In this document: positions 34,036-43,201 of the stretch, piece after piece
How positions within the stretch are numbered: position 1 is the stretch's first letter
Layout of the letters: each line of letters starts with the position of its first letter
Assembly: GCA_029780415.1 (NCBI GenBank)
Contig: JAKOYN010000002.1
Span: forward strand, 1 to 49,492
DNA: 49,492 bases
Direction: 5' to 3'
From: RXIX01 sp003989075
GTDB lineage: Bacteria; Pseudomonadota; Gammaproteobacteria; Competibacterales; Competibacteraceae
Notes under the pieces: model-generated
Told to the model about the DNA's origin: nothing
The model's input: the letters and a program-made list of their open reading frames with translations, nothing else
Database searches by the model: none
Program-made: the position numbers and the translations under genes

Positions 34036-34993
34036 ATTCGTGGACATGAATTGAGACGACATGCATTCGCTGCTGATCTTGGATAAATGAGTTGATGGCG
34101 TAGCACACGATTTCTCCATCATGGCGCTGAATATTCCATGTCCATTGTCGGGGATCGCCTGTTGTTGCATCGTTGTCGATTTCTGGAGGTATATCGCGCA
34201 ACACGTGCGGCAGCCTTAAAATATCGGCTTTCGTTACCTGCTTTGATGTTCCTGCTTTTGGTGATTTTTCACCATGCTTCCATAGAATCTTGACCATTCC
34301 GTAGCCACTTCCTGAGCCATGCGCTGCTTTTACTGATGCTCCTTGGACTTTGATTTGTCCATTCTTGTCGGAAATAGCTGGGCCTTTATCCAGAATAGCC
34401 TTGAGTTGATCGCCCAGGATGAGTTGTACTGCCTGGGGTGGCGCAAGCGGATGTTGCTTGGCGTACTCATACAACGCTTCGATGTGATGCCGCTCTGCGG
34501 CGCGTTCTGGTTCCCGTTGAGTGGATAGTCGATAAACCGTTCTTGGTACGCCATGCTTATCGACAACAACGGTTTTGGCATATAAAGCATTGCCGATCCT
34601 GTGAGCCGCCTTAAAAAACAGGATCAGCCCTTTGATCATGCGGGGCCGGCGGCGGGTTGCCAGCGCCTTGCCTTTTGGTTGCGGCTCCTGCTCCTCGATC
34701 TGGGTTTGCGGGCCTATCTTCAAAAACCGGCGTTCACCCTGGGCATCTTCCAGAATTGCGCCATCTTCGCCCTGGTCCACCACGCTGAACTGCTGGCTGA
34801 TGCGCTGCTTTGCGCCCAAAACGTGCTGCCACTTCACCCGATGCGTGCGGCCTTTATCGTCCTTGCCGGTGATGCCGTGCTGGCCCTTGGCGCACACCTT
34901 GACGGCCATGGGTCCGTGCTTCGGGTGGTGGATATACAGGCTGTCGCCTAGCTCAACGCCGGGATAGGGCTGGGGCGCGGCCTTGCGCGGCAA
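34034..34993 (-). pseudogene. Phage-like protein, C-terminal part; probable frameshift at N-terminus
   Basis: An open frame of 319 residues that can start only at a TTG (34993). Residues 1-90 are beta-rich (GDSLYIHHPKHGPMAVKV, GKDDKGRTHRVKW). The end (WNIQRHDGEIVCYAIN ... HVVSIHVHE) recalls the C-terminal RNase-like (BECR) domains of phage polyvalent proteins. Immediately upstream, a different frame reads SLHTDQHQAFAQQIQTTLE then VKPEGALA without stops and looks like genuine protein that should continue into LPRKAAPQ. That implies a one-base shift near 34995 and loss of everything before about 35095. I read this as the tail of a decayed phage gene. Confidence 0.55.
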
Positions 34994-35163
34994 GCCAATG
35001 CGCCTTCCGGCTTTACTTCCAGCGTCGTCTGAATTTGCTGGGCAAAGGCTTGATGCTGGTCGGTGTGAAGGCTTGCAAGCAGGGGCGGGCGGGTCTACGG
35101 TTGTGAAACGGCCCGTTCCACAACGGACAATCCCCGCAAAAAACAGCCATGGCGGAGAGCATC

Positions 35164-35574
35164 ATGCATACCGATCCAGAAGAGCTGTACAAGCAGCGCA
35201 CCATCAAATTCTGCCCCCTGCACGCCGATCCCGAACAGGCCCGCTCAGCGGCACTCTGGCTGAGCGGCATAAAGGGCGTGCAGCGAGCGCAGCCGCTGTC
35301 ATCACATGCCCTGAGCGTGATCTATGACCTGCGCCAGATCACCCTGTGCTGCCTGGAACGTGCCCTGGGCGAACTCGGCTATCACCTCGATAACAGCCTG
35401 CTATGCAAGCTGAAGCGGGCCCTGTTTCACTACGCCGAAGAGACCCAGCGCGAAAATCTGGCCATCACCCAGGATTGCGAGCTGACGCGCCAGGATGTGT
35501 TCCTGAACCGCTACCAGCATCTCGCCCACGGCTGCCGCGATCCGCAGCCGGAGTACTGGCGCGAGTACCAGTAG
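35164..35574 (+). CDS. Conserved-looking hypothetical protein, possible HMA-like domain
   Basis: A 136-residue protein starting at the ATG at 35164, preceded by GGAGAG; an upstream ATG at 35149 would place that site inside the gene. The first ~75 residues alternate as strand-helix-strand-strand-helix-strand (IKFCPLHADPEQARSAALWL, IKGVQRAQPLS, ALSVIYDLRQITLCCLERAL, LGYHLD), which resembles the ferredoxin-like heavy-metal-associated fold, but the CxxC metal site is missing. The C-terminus is charged and helical. It converges on gyrB with 27 bases between. The 170 bases upstream (34994-35163) contain only the phage relic's edge. Confidence 0.7.
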   Translation: MHTDPEELYKQRTIKFCPLHADPEQARSAALWLSGIKGVQRAQPLSSHALSVIYDLRQITLCCLERALGELGYHLDNSLLCKLKRALFHYAEETQRENLAITQDCELTRQDVFLNRYQHLAHGCRDPQPEYWREYQ

Positions 35575-35601
35575 CACCGCGCCGCTGCGGTTCATCAGGA
35601 T

Positions 35602-38016
35602 TCAGATATCCAGGTTGAGCACGTCGAGCGCGTTCTGCTCGATAAAGTCACGGCGCGGTTCGACCTGATCGCCCATCAGGGTAGTGAACACCTCGTCGGC
35701 AGCGATGGCATCCTCGATGCGCACCTGCAGCAGGCGGCGGCTGGCCGGATTCATGGTGGTTTCCCAGAGCTGATCGGGATTCATCTCGCCGAGGCCCTTG
35801 TAGCGCTGGACGTGCTGGCCGCGCCGGGCCTCATCGAGCAGCCAGCGCATCGCCTCACTCAGATCGCGCACCGGCTGGCTGCGCTCGCCACGGCTCACCT
35901 CGGCCGCATCGGTGAACAGCCCGTTCAGCCGTGCGCCCAACCGGGCCATGGCGGTGTATTCCGGTGAGGCCAGGAACTCGGCGCCCAGCCGGCAATAGCG
36001 CGCCAGACTGTGGGTGCGCCGGGCAATGACGATGCTGTGTCCCTCGCCATCGGCGCGCGGTTCGATGCTGGCGTCGTACAGCGATCCCTCGCTGGGCTGC
36101 CGGGCCTGCAGCGCCGCCAGCAGCGCATCGGCCCAGACGCGCAGCCGGGCCGCGTTCGTCAGATCGGTCACCGCCAGCGGTGGCTGATACAGCAGTTGTT
36201 CCAGCAGAGCGGCATCGTAGCGGCGCGCCAGACGGCGCACGATCGCCATCACCGCCATATAGTCGCGGGCCAGGGTTTCCAGGGCTGTGCCGCTGAGCGC
36301 GGGCGCATCCGCTGCCACACGCAGCGCAGCGCCATCCAGGGCCATGGCCAGCAAATAGGCGGACAACTCGGCATCGTCCTTGACGTATTGTTCCTGCTTG
36401 CCTTTTTTCACCTTGTACAGCGGCGGCTGGGCGATGTAGATATAGCCGCGCTCGATCAGTTCCGGCATTTGCCGGTAGAAGAAGGTCAGCAGCAGGGTGC
36501 GGATATGCGAGCCGTCCACATCCGCGTCCGTCATGATGATGATGCGAAAGTAGCGGATCTTATCGGGATTGAATTCCTCGCGGCCGATACCGCAGCCAAG
36601 CGCGGTAATCAGCGTGCCGACTTCGACTGAGGCCAGCATTTTGTCGAAGCGGGCCTTTTCAACGTTCAGAATCTTGCCCTTGAGCGGCAAAATGGCCTGA
36701 AAGCGCCGGTCGCGGCCCTGTTTGGCCGAGCCACCGGCGGAATCGCCCTCGACCAGGAACAGCTCCGACAGCGCCGGATCCTTCTCCTGGCAATCAGCGA
36801 GTTTGCCGGGCAGGCCGGCAATGTCGAGCGCGCCCTTGCGCCGGGTCATCTCGCGGGCGCGGCGCGCGGCCTCGCGGGCACGGGCCGCATCGACGATCTT
36901 GCCGGTAATGGCGCGGGCTTCACCGGGATTTTCCAGCAGGTATTCCTGCAGCTTCTCGGCCACCGCCGCCTCGACCGCCGGCTTGACCTCGGAGGACACC
37001 AGCTTGTCCTTGGTTTGCGAGGAAAACTTGGGATCGTGCAGCTTGACCGACAGCACCGCAGTCAGGCCCTCGCGGGCGTCATCGCCGCTGGTTTCGACCT
37101 TGGCCTTTTTCAGAATCCCTTCCGCGTCCATGTACTGGTTCAGGGTGCGGGTCAGGGCACTGCGCAGGCCGGCCAGATGGGTACCGCCATCGCGCTGCGG
37201 GATGTTGTTGGTGAAGCAGAACACGCTTTCCTGATAGGAGTCGTTCCACTGCATCGCCAGTTCGACCTGCACCTCGTCACGGGTGGTGCTCAGGTAGAAC
37301 ACGCTGTCGTGCAGGGGATTTTTGTTGCGATTGAGGTGCTCGACGAAGGCCCTGATGCCGCCCTGGTATTCGAAGCAGTCGGCGCGGCCGCTGCGTTCAT
37401 CGCGCAACTGGATGCGCACCCCGGAATTCAGAAATGACAGCTCGCGCAGACGCTTGGCCAGCACGTCGTAGTGAAAATCGATGTTGGTGAAAATCGTCTC
37501 GCTGGGCTTGAAGCGGATCTCGGTGCCGGTCTGATCGGTGTCGCCGATCACCCGCAGCGGTGCCTGCGGCGTGCCCAGGCAGTAATCCTGCTGGTGTATC
37601 TTGCCATCGCGGCGGATGGTCAGACGCAGCGCTTCCGACAGAGCGTTGACCACCGACACACCGACGCCGTGCAGGCCACCGGAAACCTTGTAGGAACGGT
37701 CGTCGAATTTGCCACCGGCATGCAGCACGGTCATGATCACTTCGGCGGCGGAGCGGCCCTTGGAGTGTTCATCGGTGGGAATACCGCGGCCATTGTCAAC
37801 CACCGTGACAGCCTGATCGGCGTGGATGGTGACGCTGATCTCGGTGCAATAGCCGGCCAGGGCCTCATCGATCGAGTTATCCACCACCTCGAACACCAGG
37901 TGATGCAGGCCGGTGCCATCGTCGGTATCGCCGATGTACATGCCGGGACGCTTGCGTACGGCGTCCAGCCCTTCCAGGACCGTAATGCTCGACGATGTGT
38001 AGGACGAATCGCTCAT
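35602..38016 (-). CDS. gyrB: DNA gyrase subunit B
   Basis: The 804-residue ATPase subunit of gyrase. The GHKL fold motifs are clear (EVVDNSIDEALAGY, VVDNGRGIP, SGGLHGVGVSVVNALS). The TOPRIM motifs EGDSAGGSAKQGRDR and DADVDGSHI follow, and the ~800-residue length shows the insert typical of proteobacterial GyrB. QRYKGLGEMNPDQLW near the end completes the family pattern. The ATG at 38016 (MSDSSYTSSS) is preferred; the open frame extends into recF. It is the last gene of dnaA-dnaN-recF-gyrB. Confidence 0.98.
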   Translation of the reverse strand: MSDSSYTSSSITVLEGLDAVRKRPGMYIGDTDDGTGLHHLVFEVVDNSIDEALAGYCTEISVTIHADQAVTVVDNGRGIPTDEHSKGRSAAEVIMTVLHAGGKFDDRSYKVSGGLHGVGVSVVNALSEALRLTIRRDGKIHQQDYCLGTPQAPLRVIGDTDQTGTEIRFKPSETIFTNIDFHYDVLAKRLRELSFLNSGVRIQLRDERSGRADCFEYQGGIRAFVEHLNRNKNPLHDSVFYLSTTRDEVQVELAMQWNDSYQESVFCFTNNIPQRDGGTHLAGLRSALTRTLNQYMDAEGILKKAKVETSGDDAREGLTAVLSVKLHDPKFSSQTKDKLVSSEVKPAVEAAVAEKLQEYLLENPGEARAITGKIVDAARAREAARRAREMTRRKGALDIAGLPGKLADCQEKDPALSELFLVEGDSAGGSAKQGRDRRFQAILPLKGKILNVEKARFDKMLASVEVGTLITALGCGIGREEFNPDKIRYFRIIIMTDADVDGSHIRTLLLTFFYRQMPELIERGYIYIAQPPLYKVKKGKQEQYVKDDAELSAYLLAMALDGAALRVAADAPALSGTALETLARDYMAVMAIVRRLARRYDAALLEQLLYQPPLAVTDLTNAARLRVWADALLAALQARQPSEGSLYDASIEPRADGEGHSIVIARRTHSLARYCRLGAEFLASPEYTAMARLGARLNGLFTDAAEVSRGERSQPVRDLSEAMRWLLDEARRGQHVQRYKGLGEMNPDQLWETTMNPASRRLLQVRIEDAIAADEVFTTLMGDQVEPRRDFIEQNALDVLNLDI

Positions 38017-38054
38017 GAGACTGCCGCTTCCCGAAATCCGCAAAAGACGCGGGA

Positions 38055-39143
38055 TTATACCATTTCGCGCGCGGTGCCGTCGGCAAGCTGAAAACAGCGC
38101 GCCATCCGCCACGGCGCCTGATCGAGCAGCCCGCCTTCGATAGCGGTCGCGAACAGTTGTGCATCCTGTGCCGCCAGAATACGCATCACCCGGCCGCGGT
38201 TGTCCGGGTCCAGTTCCGCTGGCAGATCATCGACCAGCAGGATGCAGGCTTCGCCGGTGTGCTGGCGGTAGAGCGCCGCCTGCGCCAGTACCAGGGCGAC
38301 GACCAGCAGTTTCTGCTGACCGCGCGACAGCGCCATGCCCGGCGTCCGGCCATCCAGGCGCAGGCTGAAGTCGGCCCGGTGGGGGCCGAGGCGGGTATGC
38401 GCCTGCTGACGATCGGTACCGCGCCCGGCGCGCAACCACGATGCGAAATCATCACCAGACGGCTCCAGAGGCCAGCCACGGCGATATTCGACCCGGACCC
38501 CTATCTGCGCCAGGGTTGCCGCCGTCAAGGGCTGCAAGGCCCCTTCCAGGGCCTTACAGAAGGCCTGACGCTGGGTATCGAGCATGGCCGCTGCCGCGCT
38601 CAGCTCGCCATCCCAGGCATCGACTACCCGATCGGCGGCCCCCATGCGCAGGGCGGCGTTGCGGTGGCGCAGGGCGCTGTCATAGCGGCGCCAGGCATCC
38701 AGGAACCCCGGCTCAGCATGGAACAGGCCCCAGTCCATGAAACGCCGCCGCTGCTGCGGGCCATCCTCCAGCAGGCGATGGCTGTCGGGGTTGAGCAGCA
38801 GCACCGGTACCTGCCGGGCCAGCACCGCCAGCGAGCGGGTCGCCTGTCCGGCAACCCGGGCGCTCAGCTCATGCGGGCCGCGTTCGATGCCGACCGATAC
38901 CCGCTGGCCGGCACTGCCGTGCAATAGCGCCACTACCCGGAAACAGGGCGCGCCCTGTTGGATCAGTTCGCGCGGTTGACGGGTGCGGAACGACCGACCG
39001 CGGCCAAGCAGGTACAGCGCTTCCAGCAGGCTGGTCTTGCCTGCGGCATTGGCACCGATCAGCAGATTCAAACCCGGCGAGGCCTCGATGCGTACCTGAC
39101 GCAGGTTGCGAAAGCCGCTGATGTCGAGACGGGCAACGTGCAT
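38055..39143 (-). CDS. recF: DNA replication and repair protein RecF
   Basis: A 362-residue SMC-like ATPase that helps RecOR load RecA at single-strand gaps. Walker A is GANAAGKTS (about 32-40), the signature is ALSRGQQKLLVVAL and Walker B is ILLVDDLPAELD. The ATG sits 28 bases downstream of the dnaN stop. The order dnaN-recF-gyrB is standard. Confidence 0.97.
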   Translation of the reverse strand: MHVARLDISGFRNLRQVRIEASPGLNLLIGANAAGKTSLLEALYLLGRGRSFRTRQPRELIQQGAPCFRVVALLHGSAGQRVSVGIERGPHELSARVAGQATRSLAVLARQVPVLLLNPDSHRLLEDGPQQRRRFMDWGLFHAEPGFLDAWRRYDSALRHRNAALRMGAADRVVDAWDGELSAAAAMLDTQRQAFCKALEGALQPLTAATLAQIGVRVEYRRGWPLEPSGDDFASWLRAGRGTDRQQAHTRLGPHRADFSLRLDGRTPGMALSRGQQKLLVVALVLAQAALYRQHTGEACILLVDDLPAELDPDNRGRVMRILAAQDAQLFATAIEGGLLDQAPWRMARCFQLADGTAREMV

Positions 39144-39171
39144 GATTCAGCCGCGCAGCTCCACCCGGCGA

Positions 39172-40272
39172 CTAGAGGCGCATCGGCATGATGACGTGCT
39201 TACCCCCTTGGCCCTCGGCTTCCTCGATCAGGCAGCTGCTCGATGCGTCGGCGAAGGACAGCTTGGCGAGTTCGCCACCGAGCGCGCCAAGGGCATCACG
39301 CAGATAGCTGGCGTTGAAGCCGATCTCCATGGCGCCGCCGCTGTAGTTGATTTCGACTTCCTCTTCGGCTTCTTCCCTTTCAGGATTCTGCGCCTGCACG
39401 CGCAGGGTCCAGTCTTCGAACTGCATGCGGATAAGCTGGGATTTATCGCTCAGCATGATGCCGGTGCGGGCCAGGGCGCTGCGCAGCACCATGCGATCGG
39501 CGATGACTACCCGGCTGCCTTCCTCGGGGATGACCCGCTGGTAGTCGGGAAACTTGCCGTCGATCAGCTTCGAGGTGAAGCGGATATCACCCAGCACCAG
39601 GCGGATTTGATTAGCGCCGAGCTGCAGGCTGGCCGGCGCATCATGGTCCGCCAGCAGCCGCATCAGCTCCGTCACACCCTTGCGCGGTACGATCACCTGA
39701 CGCGGCTCGCTGATGCTGGCCTCGATGGGCAGTTCCTGAAAGGCCAGGCGATGGCCGTCGGTAGCGACCAGACGCAGCGCACCGGGCTGCACATCCAGCA
39801 GCAGGCCGTTGAGGTAATAGCGCACGTCCTGCTGGGCCATGGCGAAGTGGGTGCGCTCGATCAGCGTCCGCAATACGTCCTGCGGCACCCGGATGTCATC
39901 GGCGAACGGCAGATCTTCCAGGTTCGGGAAATCCGCCGCTGGCAAAGTCGCCAAGGTGAAGCGGCTGCGCCCACAGCGCACCGTAGCCTTGTCCCCCTCG
40001 ACGCTCAGGGTCACAGTGGTGTCATCGGGCAGGGCGCGCAGGATGTCATGCAGCTTGCGCGCCGGTAGGGTAATCGAGCCTGGCACGTCTACGGGCAGTT
40101 CCAGCCGCACCGACAGCTCCATCTCCAGATCGGTGGCAGTCAGGGACAGCCCCTGTTCGCTCGCCACCACCAGCACGTTGCTCAGGATCGGCAGGGTCTG
40201 GCGCCGCTCGATCGCGCCAATGACGTGCTGCAAGGGCTTGAGGAGTTGTTCGCGCTTGGCTTCCAGTTTCAT
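39172..40272 (-). CDS. dnaN: DNA polymerase III beta sliding clamp
   Basis: The 366-residue clamp protein that encircles DNA and tethers polymerase III. Three repeated clamp domains are visible. LPILSNVLV near the N-terminus and VIMPMRL at the C-terminus are hallmark segments; the latter contributes to the partner-binding pocket. A GGAG site lies 8-9 bases before the ATG. dnaN is separated from dnaA by the ~650-base origin region, so it probably has its own promoter. Confidence 0.98.
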   Translation of the reverse strand: MKLEAKREQLLKPLQHVIGAIERRQTLPILSNVLVVASEQGLSLTATDLEMELSVRLELPVDVPGSITLPARKLHDILRALPDDTTVTLSVEGDKATVRCGRSRFTLATLPAADFPNLEDLPFADDIRVPQDVLRTLIERTHFAMAQQDVRYYLNGLLLDVQPGALRLVATDGHRLAFQELPIEASISEPRQVIVPRKGVTELMRLLADHDAPASLQLGANQIRLVLGDIRFTSKLIDGKFPDYQRVIPEEGSRVVIADRMVLRSALARTGIMLSDKSQLIRMQFEDWTLRVQAQNPEREEAEEEVEINYSGGAMEIGFNASYLRDALGALGGELAKLSFADASSSCLIEEAEGQGGKHVIMPMRL

Positions 40273-40319
40273 CAGATTCTCCGCAGTACTGACTCGTCCG
40301 CCCTGTTCCGGAGCGGGGG

Positions 40320-40921
40320 GTAATGTCCTACTTATTCATAGGGTAAATAAAATTTTAGTTGGTGCACATCCCTCGATTACGGCCGCCTCCAACAATAGGA
40401 AGATCTTTTTATAAATAAAAAAAGATTATTATTATTATGTAGGGCATTTTCTGTGGATAACTTTTTTTTGTTGTTTATTTTCAATAAGCTGCAAGCGTTT
40501 TGCCTGTGGATAAGTCTGTGGATAAAATGTGGATAAGTCGGTTTTCCTGTGGATAACTTTTTTTGGCCCAAAAGTTATCCACAGACTTATCCACAGGTTT
40601 TGCCGACTTATCCACAGAAATGCCAAAGTTATCCACAGACTTATCCACAGGCTGTTTTTGGGCACTTTTTCAAGTACGGTAAACAATAGTATCAAAAACC
40701 GTTTTTAAAATAAATTTACGAATCATCCTGTTGAAATTACTTAATTTAACGATTTTAATTATTTTATTTACGCAAAAATGATGAAAATAGGATTTTTTTA
40801 CGATTTAATCGTCTGATTATAGTGGATTTTATGAAAAATTTACAGACCTGGAAAAATCGTTTTTGAACAGCGTTTGAAAAGTTATTCAACTTATCCACAG
40901 AGTTATCCACAAGCATTTTTG
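40320..40921. other. oriC: Chromosomal replication origin (oriC)
   Basis: The gene-free region between dnaN and dnaA holds twelve perfect consensus DnaA boxes TTATCCACA. Five read on the minus strand (starts 40452, 40505, 40517, 40528, 40548). Five then read on the plus strand (40575, 40587, 40608, 40629, 40641), and two more lie next to dnaA (40891, 40903). The two groups of five face each other about a palindrome, 40547-40584. An AT-rich tract at about 40400-40440 contains GATCTTTTTATAA, resembling the E. coli unwinding 13-mer. A second AT-rich tract runs from about 40680 to 40880. Either could be the unwinding element. Confidence 0.93.
40547..40584. repeat. Palindrome at oriC symmetry centre
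   Basis: Two DnaA boxes in inverted orientation are embedded in 15-bp arms (CTGTGGATAACTTTT and AAAAGTTATCCACAG) around 8 bases containing GGCC. Confidence 0.9.
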
Positions 40922-42274
40922 CTAGTTGGTCAGGGTTGTGAACAGGTTGATGTAATCATCGTGGATTTGCGGATCACCGCGCTGCAGTTCGCGGATCTTG
41001 CGGCAGGCATGCAGCACGGTGGTATGGTCACGGCCGCCGAAGGCTTCGCCGATATCCGGCAGGCTCAGCGAGGTCAGTTCCTTGGTCAGTGCCATGGCCA
41101 TCTGTCGTGGACGCGACAGGCTGCGCAGCCGGCTGTTGGACAGCAGATCGCTGACGGGAATCCGGTAGTAATCGGCGACGGTCTTCTGGATATTCTCGAT
41201 GGTGACCAGCTTGTCCTGCAGGGTCAGCAGGTCGCTGAGCACTTCCTTGGCAAAGGCCAGCGAGATCGGCCGGCCAGTGAACTGCGAATTGGCGTAGACC
41301 CGGCGCAGCGAGCCTTCCAGTTCGCGGACGTTGGAGCGGATGCGCTGGGCGATGAAAAACGCCACCTCATCCGGCAGGGCAATGCTGGCCTGCTCGGCCT
41401 TGCTCTTAAGGATCGCCACCCGCGTTTCCAGCTCTGGCGGCTCAATGGCCACGGTCAGGCCGGAGCCAAAGCGCGACTTGAGACGGTCTTCCAGGCCGGC
41501 TACTTCCTTCGGATAGCGGTCGCAGGTCAGGATCACCTGCTGGCGGCTTTCCAGCAGGCTGTTAAAGGTATAGAAAAATTCCTCCTGGGAACGCTCCTTG
41601 CCAGCCAGGAACTGCACATCGTCGATCAGCAGTGCATCCAGGGCCCGATAGCGGCGCTTGAACTCGTTGATGGCGTTATGCTGCAGCGAGCGCACCATGT
41701 CGGCGACGAAATGCTCGCAGTTCTGGTAAACCACGCGCGCCTCGGGATTGCGCTCGCGCAGCATATTACCGACTGCGTGAATCAGATGGGTCTTGCCCAG
41801 CCCGGTACCGCCATAGATAAACAGCGGATTATAGGCGCGGCCGGGATTTTCGGTGACCTGCAGGCAGGCTGCGCGGGCAATCTGGTTGGAATTGCCCTCG
41901 ACGAAGGTCAGGAAGGTAAAATCCGCGTTCAGGGCGCCGCTCTTGAGCAGATCGCCGGCATCCGGGGATACGACGGGCTCGGCCGGCGGTACGACCGGTG
42001 TCGGTTCGGTCGGCGGTACGACCGGCGGTGCGCCGCTGCCGATTTCCAGCAGAACCTGTGGTGGCTGTTCCGGGCGCAGCGTCGCCAGCACCGCGCGGAT
42101 CTGCTCCAGGTGATGCTTGCGTACCCAGTCCAGTACGAAGCGGTTGGGTGCCAGCAGACGCAGCGCGCCGTCCTGTTCCAGCGCGTGCAGCGGCCGGATC
42201 CAGGTACTGAGCTGTTGTTCGGACAGCTGGCGTTCCAGACAGTCCAGACAGGCTTTCCACAGGGTCTCTTCCAC
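40922..42274 (-). CDS. dnaA: Chromosomal replication initiator DnaA
   Basis: About 450 residues. Domain I is at the N-terminus (WIRPLHALE), followed by a short Pro/Glu-rich domain II (PVVPPTEPTPVVPPAEP). The AAA+ domain has Walker A GGTGLGKTH, Walker B LLIDDVQFL and the Arg-finger region. Domain IV has the DNA-binding signature FGGRDHTTVLHACRKI. I favour the GTG at 42274 (MEETLWKACL) with GAGA seven bases upstream; TTG at 42280 adds two residues but lacks a placed ribosome site. It is separated from rpmH by 210 bases that hold only a degenerate DnaA box. Confidence 0.97.
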   Translation of the reverse strand: MEETLWKACLDCLERQLSEQQLSTWIRPLHALEQDGALRLLAPNRFVLDWVRKHHLEQIRAVLATLRPEQPPQVLLEIGSGAPPVVPPTEPTPVVPPAEPVVSPDAGDLLKSGALNADFTFLTFVEGNSNQIARAACLQVTENPGRAYNPLFIYGGTGLGKTHLIHAVGNMLRERNPEARVVYQNCEHFVADMVRSLQHNAINEFKRRYRALDALLIDDVQFLAGKERSQEEFFYTFNSLLESRQQVILTCDRYPKEVAGLEDRLKSRFGSGLTVAIEPPELETRVAILKSKAEQASIALPDEVAFFIAQRIRSNVRELEGSLRRVYANSQFTGRPISLAFAKEVLSDLLTLQDKLVTIENIQKTVADYYRIPVSDLLSNSRLRSLSRPRQMAMALTKELTSLSLPDIGEAFGGRDHTTVLHACRKIRELQRGDPQIHDDYINLFTTLTN

Positions 42275-42382
42275 GAGCAATTCTCAGCAGGTCTCTTCGG
42301 GGGAGCGCGGCGGGCTGCCCAGTGTAGTGGCTCATCGGCGGCATATCCACCCGAGTACAGCGAGTCGCCTGTCATCCGGCAC

Positions 42383-42412
42383 TTGACAGATTTGCCTCTT
42401 AATCAGTAACTT
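42383..42412 (+). promoter_or_regulatory. Probable rpmH promoter
   Basis: TTGACA (42383-42388), an 18-base spacer and TAACTT (42407-42412) lie about 70 bases before rpmH. The -35 is perfect and the -10 is weak. Confidence 0.5.
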
Positions 42413-42484
42413 TATCGTTTGATTTAAAAATCGAAATCTACTCCCCTATTCCGTACTGCTGCCAATCGTTTTCAAGGAATCGCC

Positions 42485-42619
42485 ATGAAGCGGACTTTCC
42501 AACCCAGTATCATTCACCGCAAGCGCACGCATGGCTTTCGTGCCCGCATGGCCACCCGGGGTGGCCGTCTCGTTCTGAATGCCCGCCGCGCCAAGGGCCG
42601 CGTCCGCCTGGCGCCCTGA
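42485..42619 (+). CDS. rpmH: Ribosomal protein bL34
   Basis: A 44-residue basic protein (MKRTFQPSIIHRKRTHGFRA then RMATRGGR..LNARRAKGR), the standard bL34 sequence. An AAGGA site lies 7 bases before the ATG. It is the first gene of the rpmH-rnpA-yidD-yidC-mnmE series, divergent from dnaA. Confidence 0.98.
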   Translation: MKRTFQPSIIHRKRTHGFRARMATRGGRLVLNARRAKGRVRLAP

Positions 42620-42623
42620 GCGC

Positions 42624-42986
42624 ATGGCTGGTGGCGCACGCTTTCCGCGCTGCGCCCGGCTGACCGGCCAGCAGGCCTTTGCCCGCGTCTTCGCCCGGCC
42701 GGTCAAGTCCAGCGATCGCTGCTTCACCGTGCTCGCCCATCCCAATGCGCTGGTCCATCCGCGTCTGGGTCTGGCGGTTTCCCGCAAGGTTTCCAAATCC
42801 GCAGTGATGCGCAACCGCATCAAGCGGATCATCCGCGAAAGTTTCCGGCATCATCAGGACAGCTTGCGCGGATTGGACTGTGTGGTGCTGGCCCGCGCTG
42901 CAGCGGCGCAGCAGGATAACGCTGTGCTCGCAGCTGCGCTGCAGCGGCACTGGCGGAGGCTTGTTTCAACATGCGCACCCTCCTGA
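42624..42986 (+). CDS. rnpA: Ribonuclease P protein component
   Basis: A 120-residue protein subunit that binds the RNase P RNA and the tRNA precursor leader. The conserved RNR helix is present (SKSAVMRNRIKRIIRESFR), as is RLGLAVSRKV. I chose the ATG at 42624, just 4 bases after the rpmH stop, over an upstream in-frame ATG that would overlap rpmH. Its end overlaps yidD by 16 bases. Confidence 0.95.
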   Translation: MAGGARFPRCARLTGQQAFARVFARPVKSSDRCFTVLAHPNALVHPRLGLAVSRKVSKSAVMRNRIKRIIRESFRHHQDSLRGLDCVVLARAAAAQQDNAVLAAALQRHWRRLVSTCAPS

Positions 42987-43201
42987 TTACCCTGATCCGC
43001 GCCTACCAACTCCTGATCAGCCCGCTGCTGGGCAATCATTGCCGCTTTTATCCAAGCTGCTCGCAGTATGCCCGCGAGGCGATCGAGCGCTACGGAGTCC
43101 TGCGCGGCAGTGGTCTGGCGGTGCGGCGGCTGCTGCGCTGCCATCCCTGGCACCCGGGTGGCGTCGATCCTGTTCCTGAACCTTCTGCGAAGGACCGATG
43201 A
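42971..43201 (+). CDS. yidD: Membrane protein insertion efficiency factor YidD
   Basis: A 76-residue family member with the diagnostic YQLLISPLLGNHCRFYPSCS and LLRCHPWHPGGVDPVP. It has an amphipathic N-terminal helix and conserved cysteines. It assists YidC-dependent insertion at the inner membrane. The start overlaps rnpA and the stop overlaps the yidC start (ATGATG), as in other proteobacteria. Confidence 0.97.
   Translation: MRTLLITLIRAYQLLISPLLGNHCRFYPSCSQYAREAIERYGVLRGSGLAVRRLLRCHPWHPGGVDPVPEPSAKDR

Noticed and set aside
35013..35270. 85-residue minus-strand frame between gyrB side and phage relic
   Set aside because: It overlaps the better-supported plus-strand gene at 35164 and has no ribosome site or motif.
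40320..40921. CRISPR-like reading of the repeated 9-mers between dnaN and dnaA
   Set aside because: The repeats are DnaA boxes in both orientations with irregular short spacing, and no cas genes are present in the window.
40874..42409. 511-residue plus-strand frame opposite dnaA
   Set aside because: It starts inside the DnaA boxes and is antisense to dnaA over its whole length.
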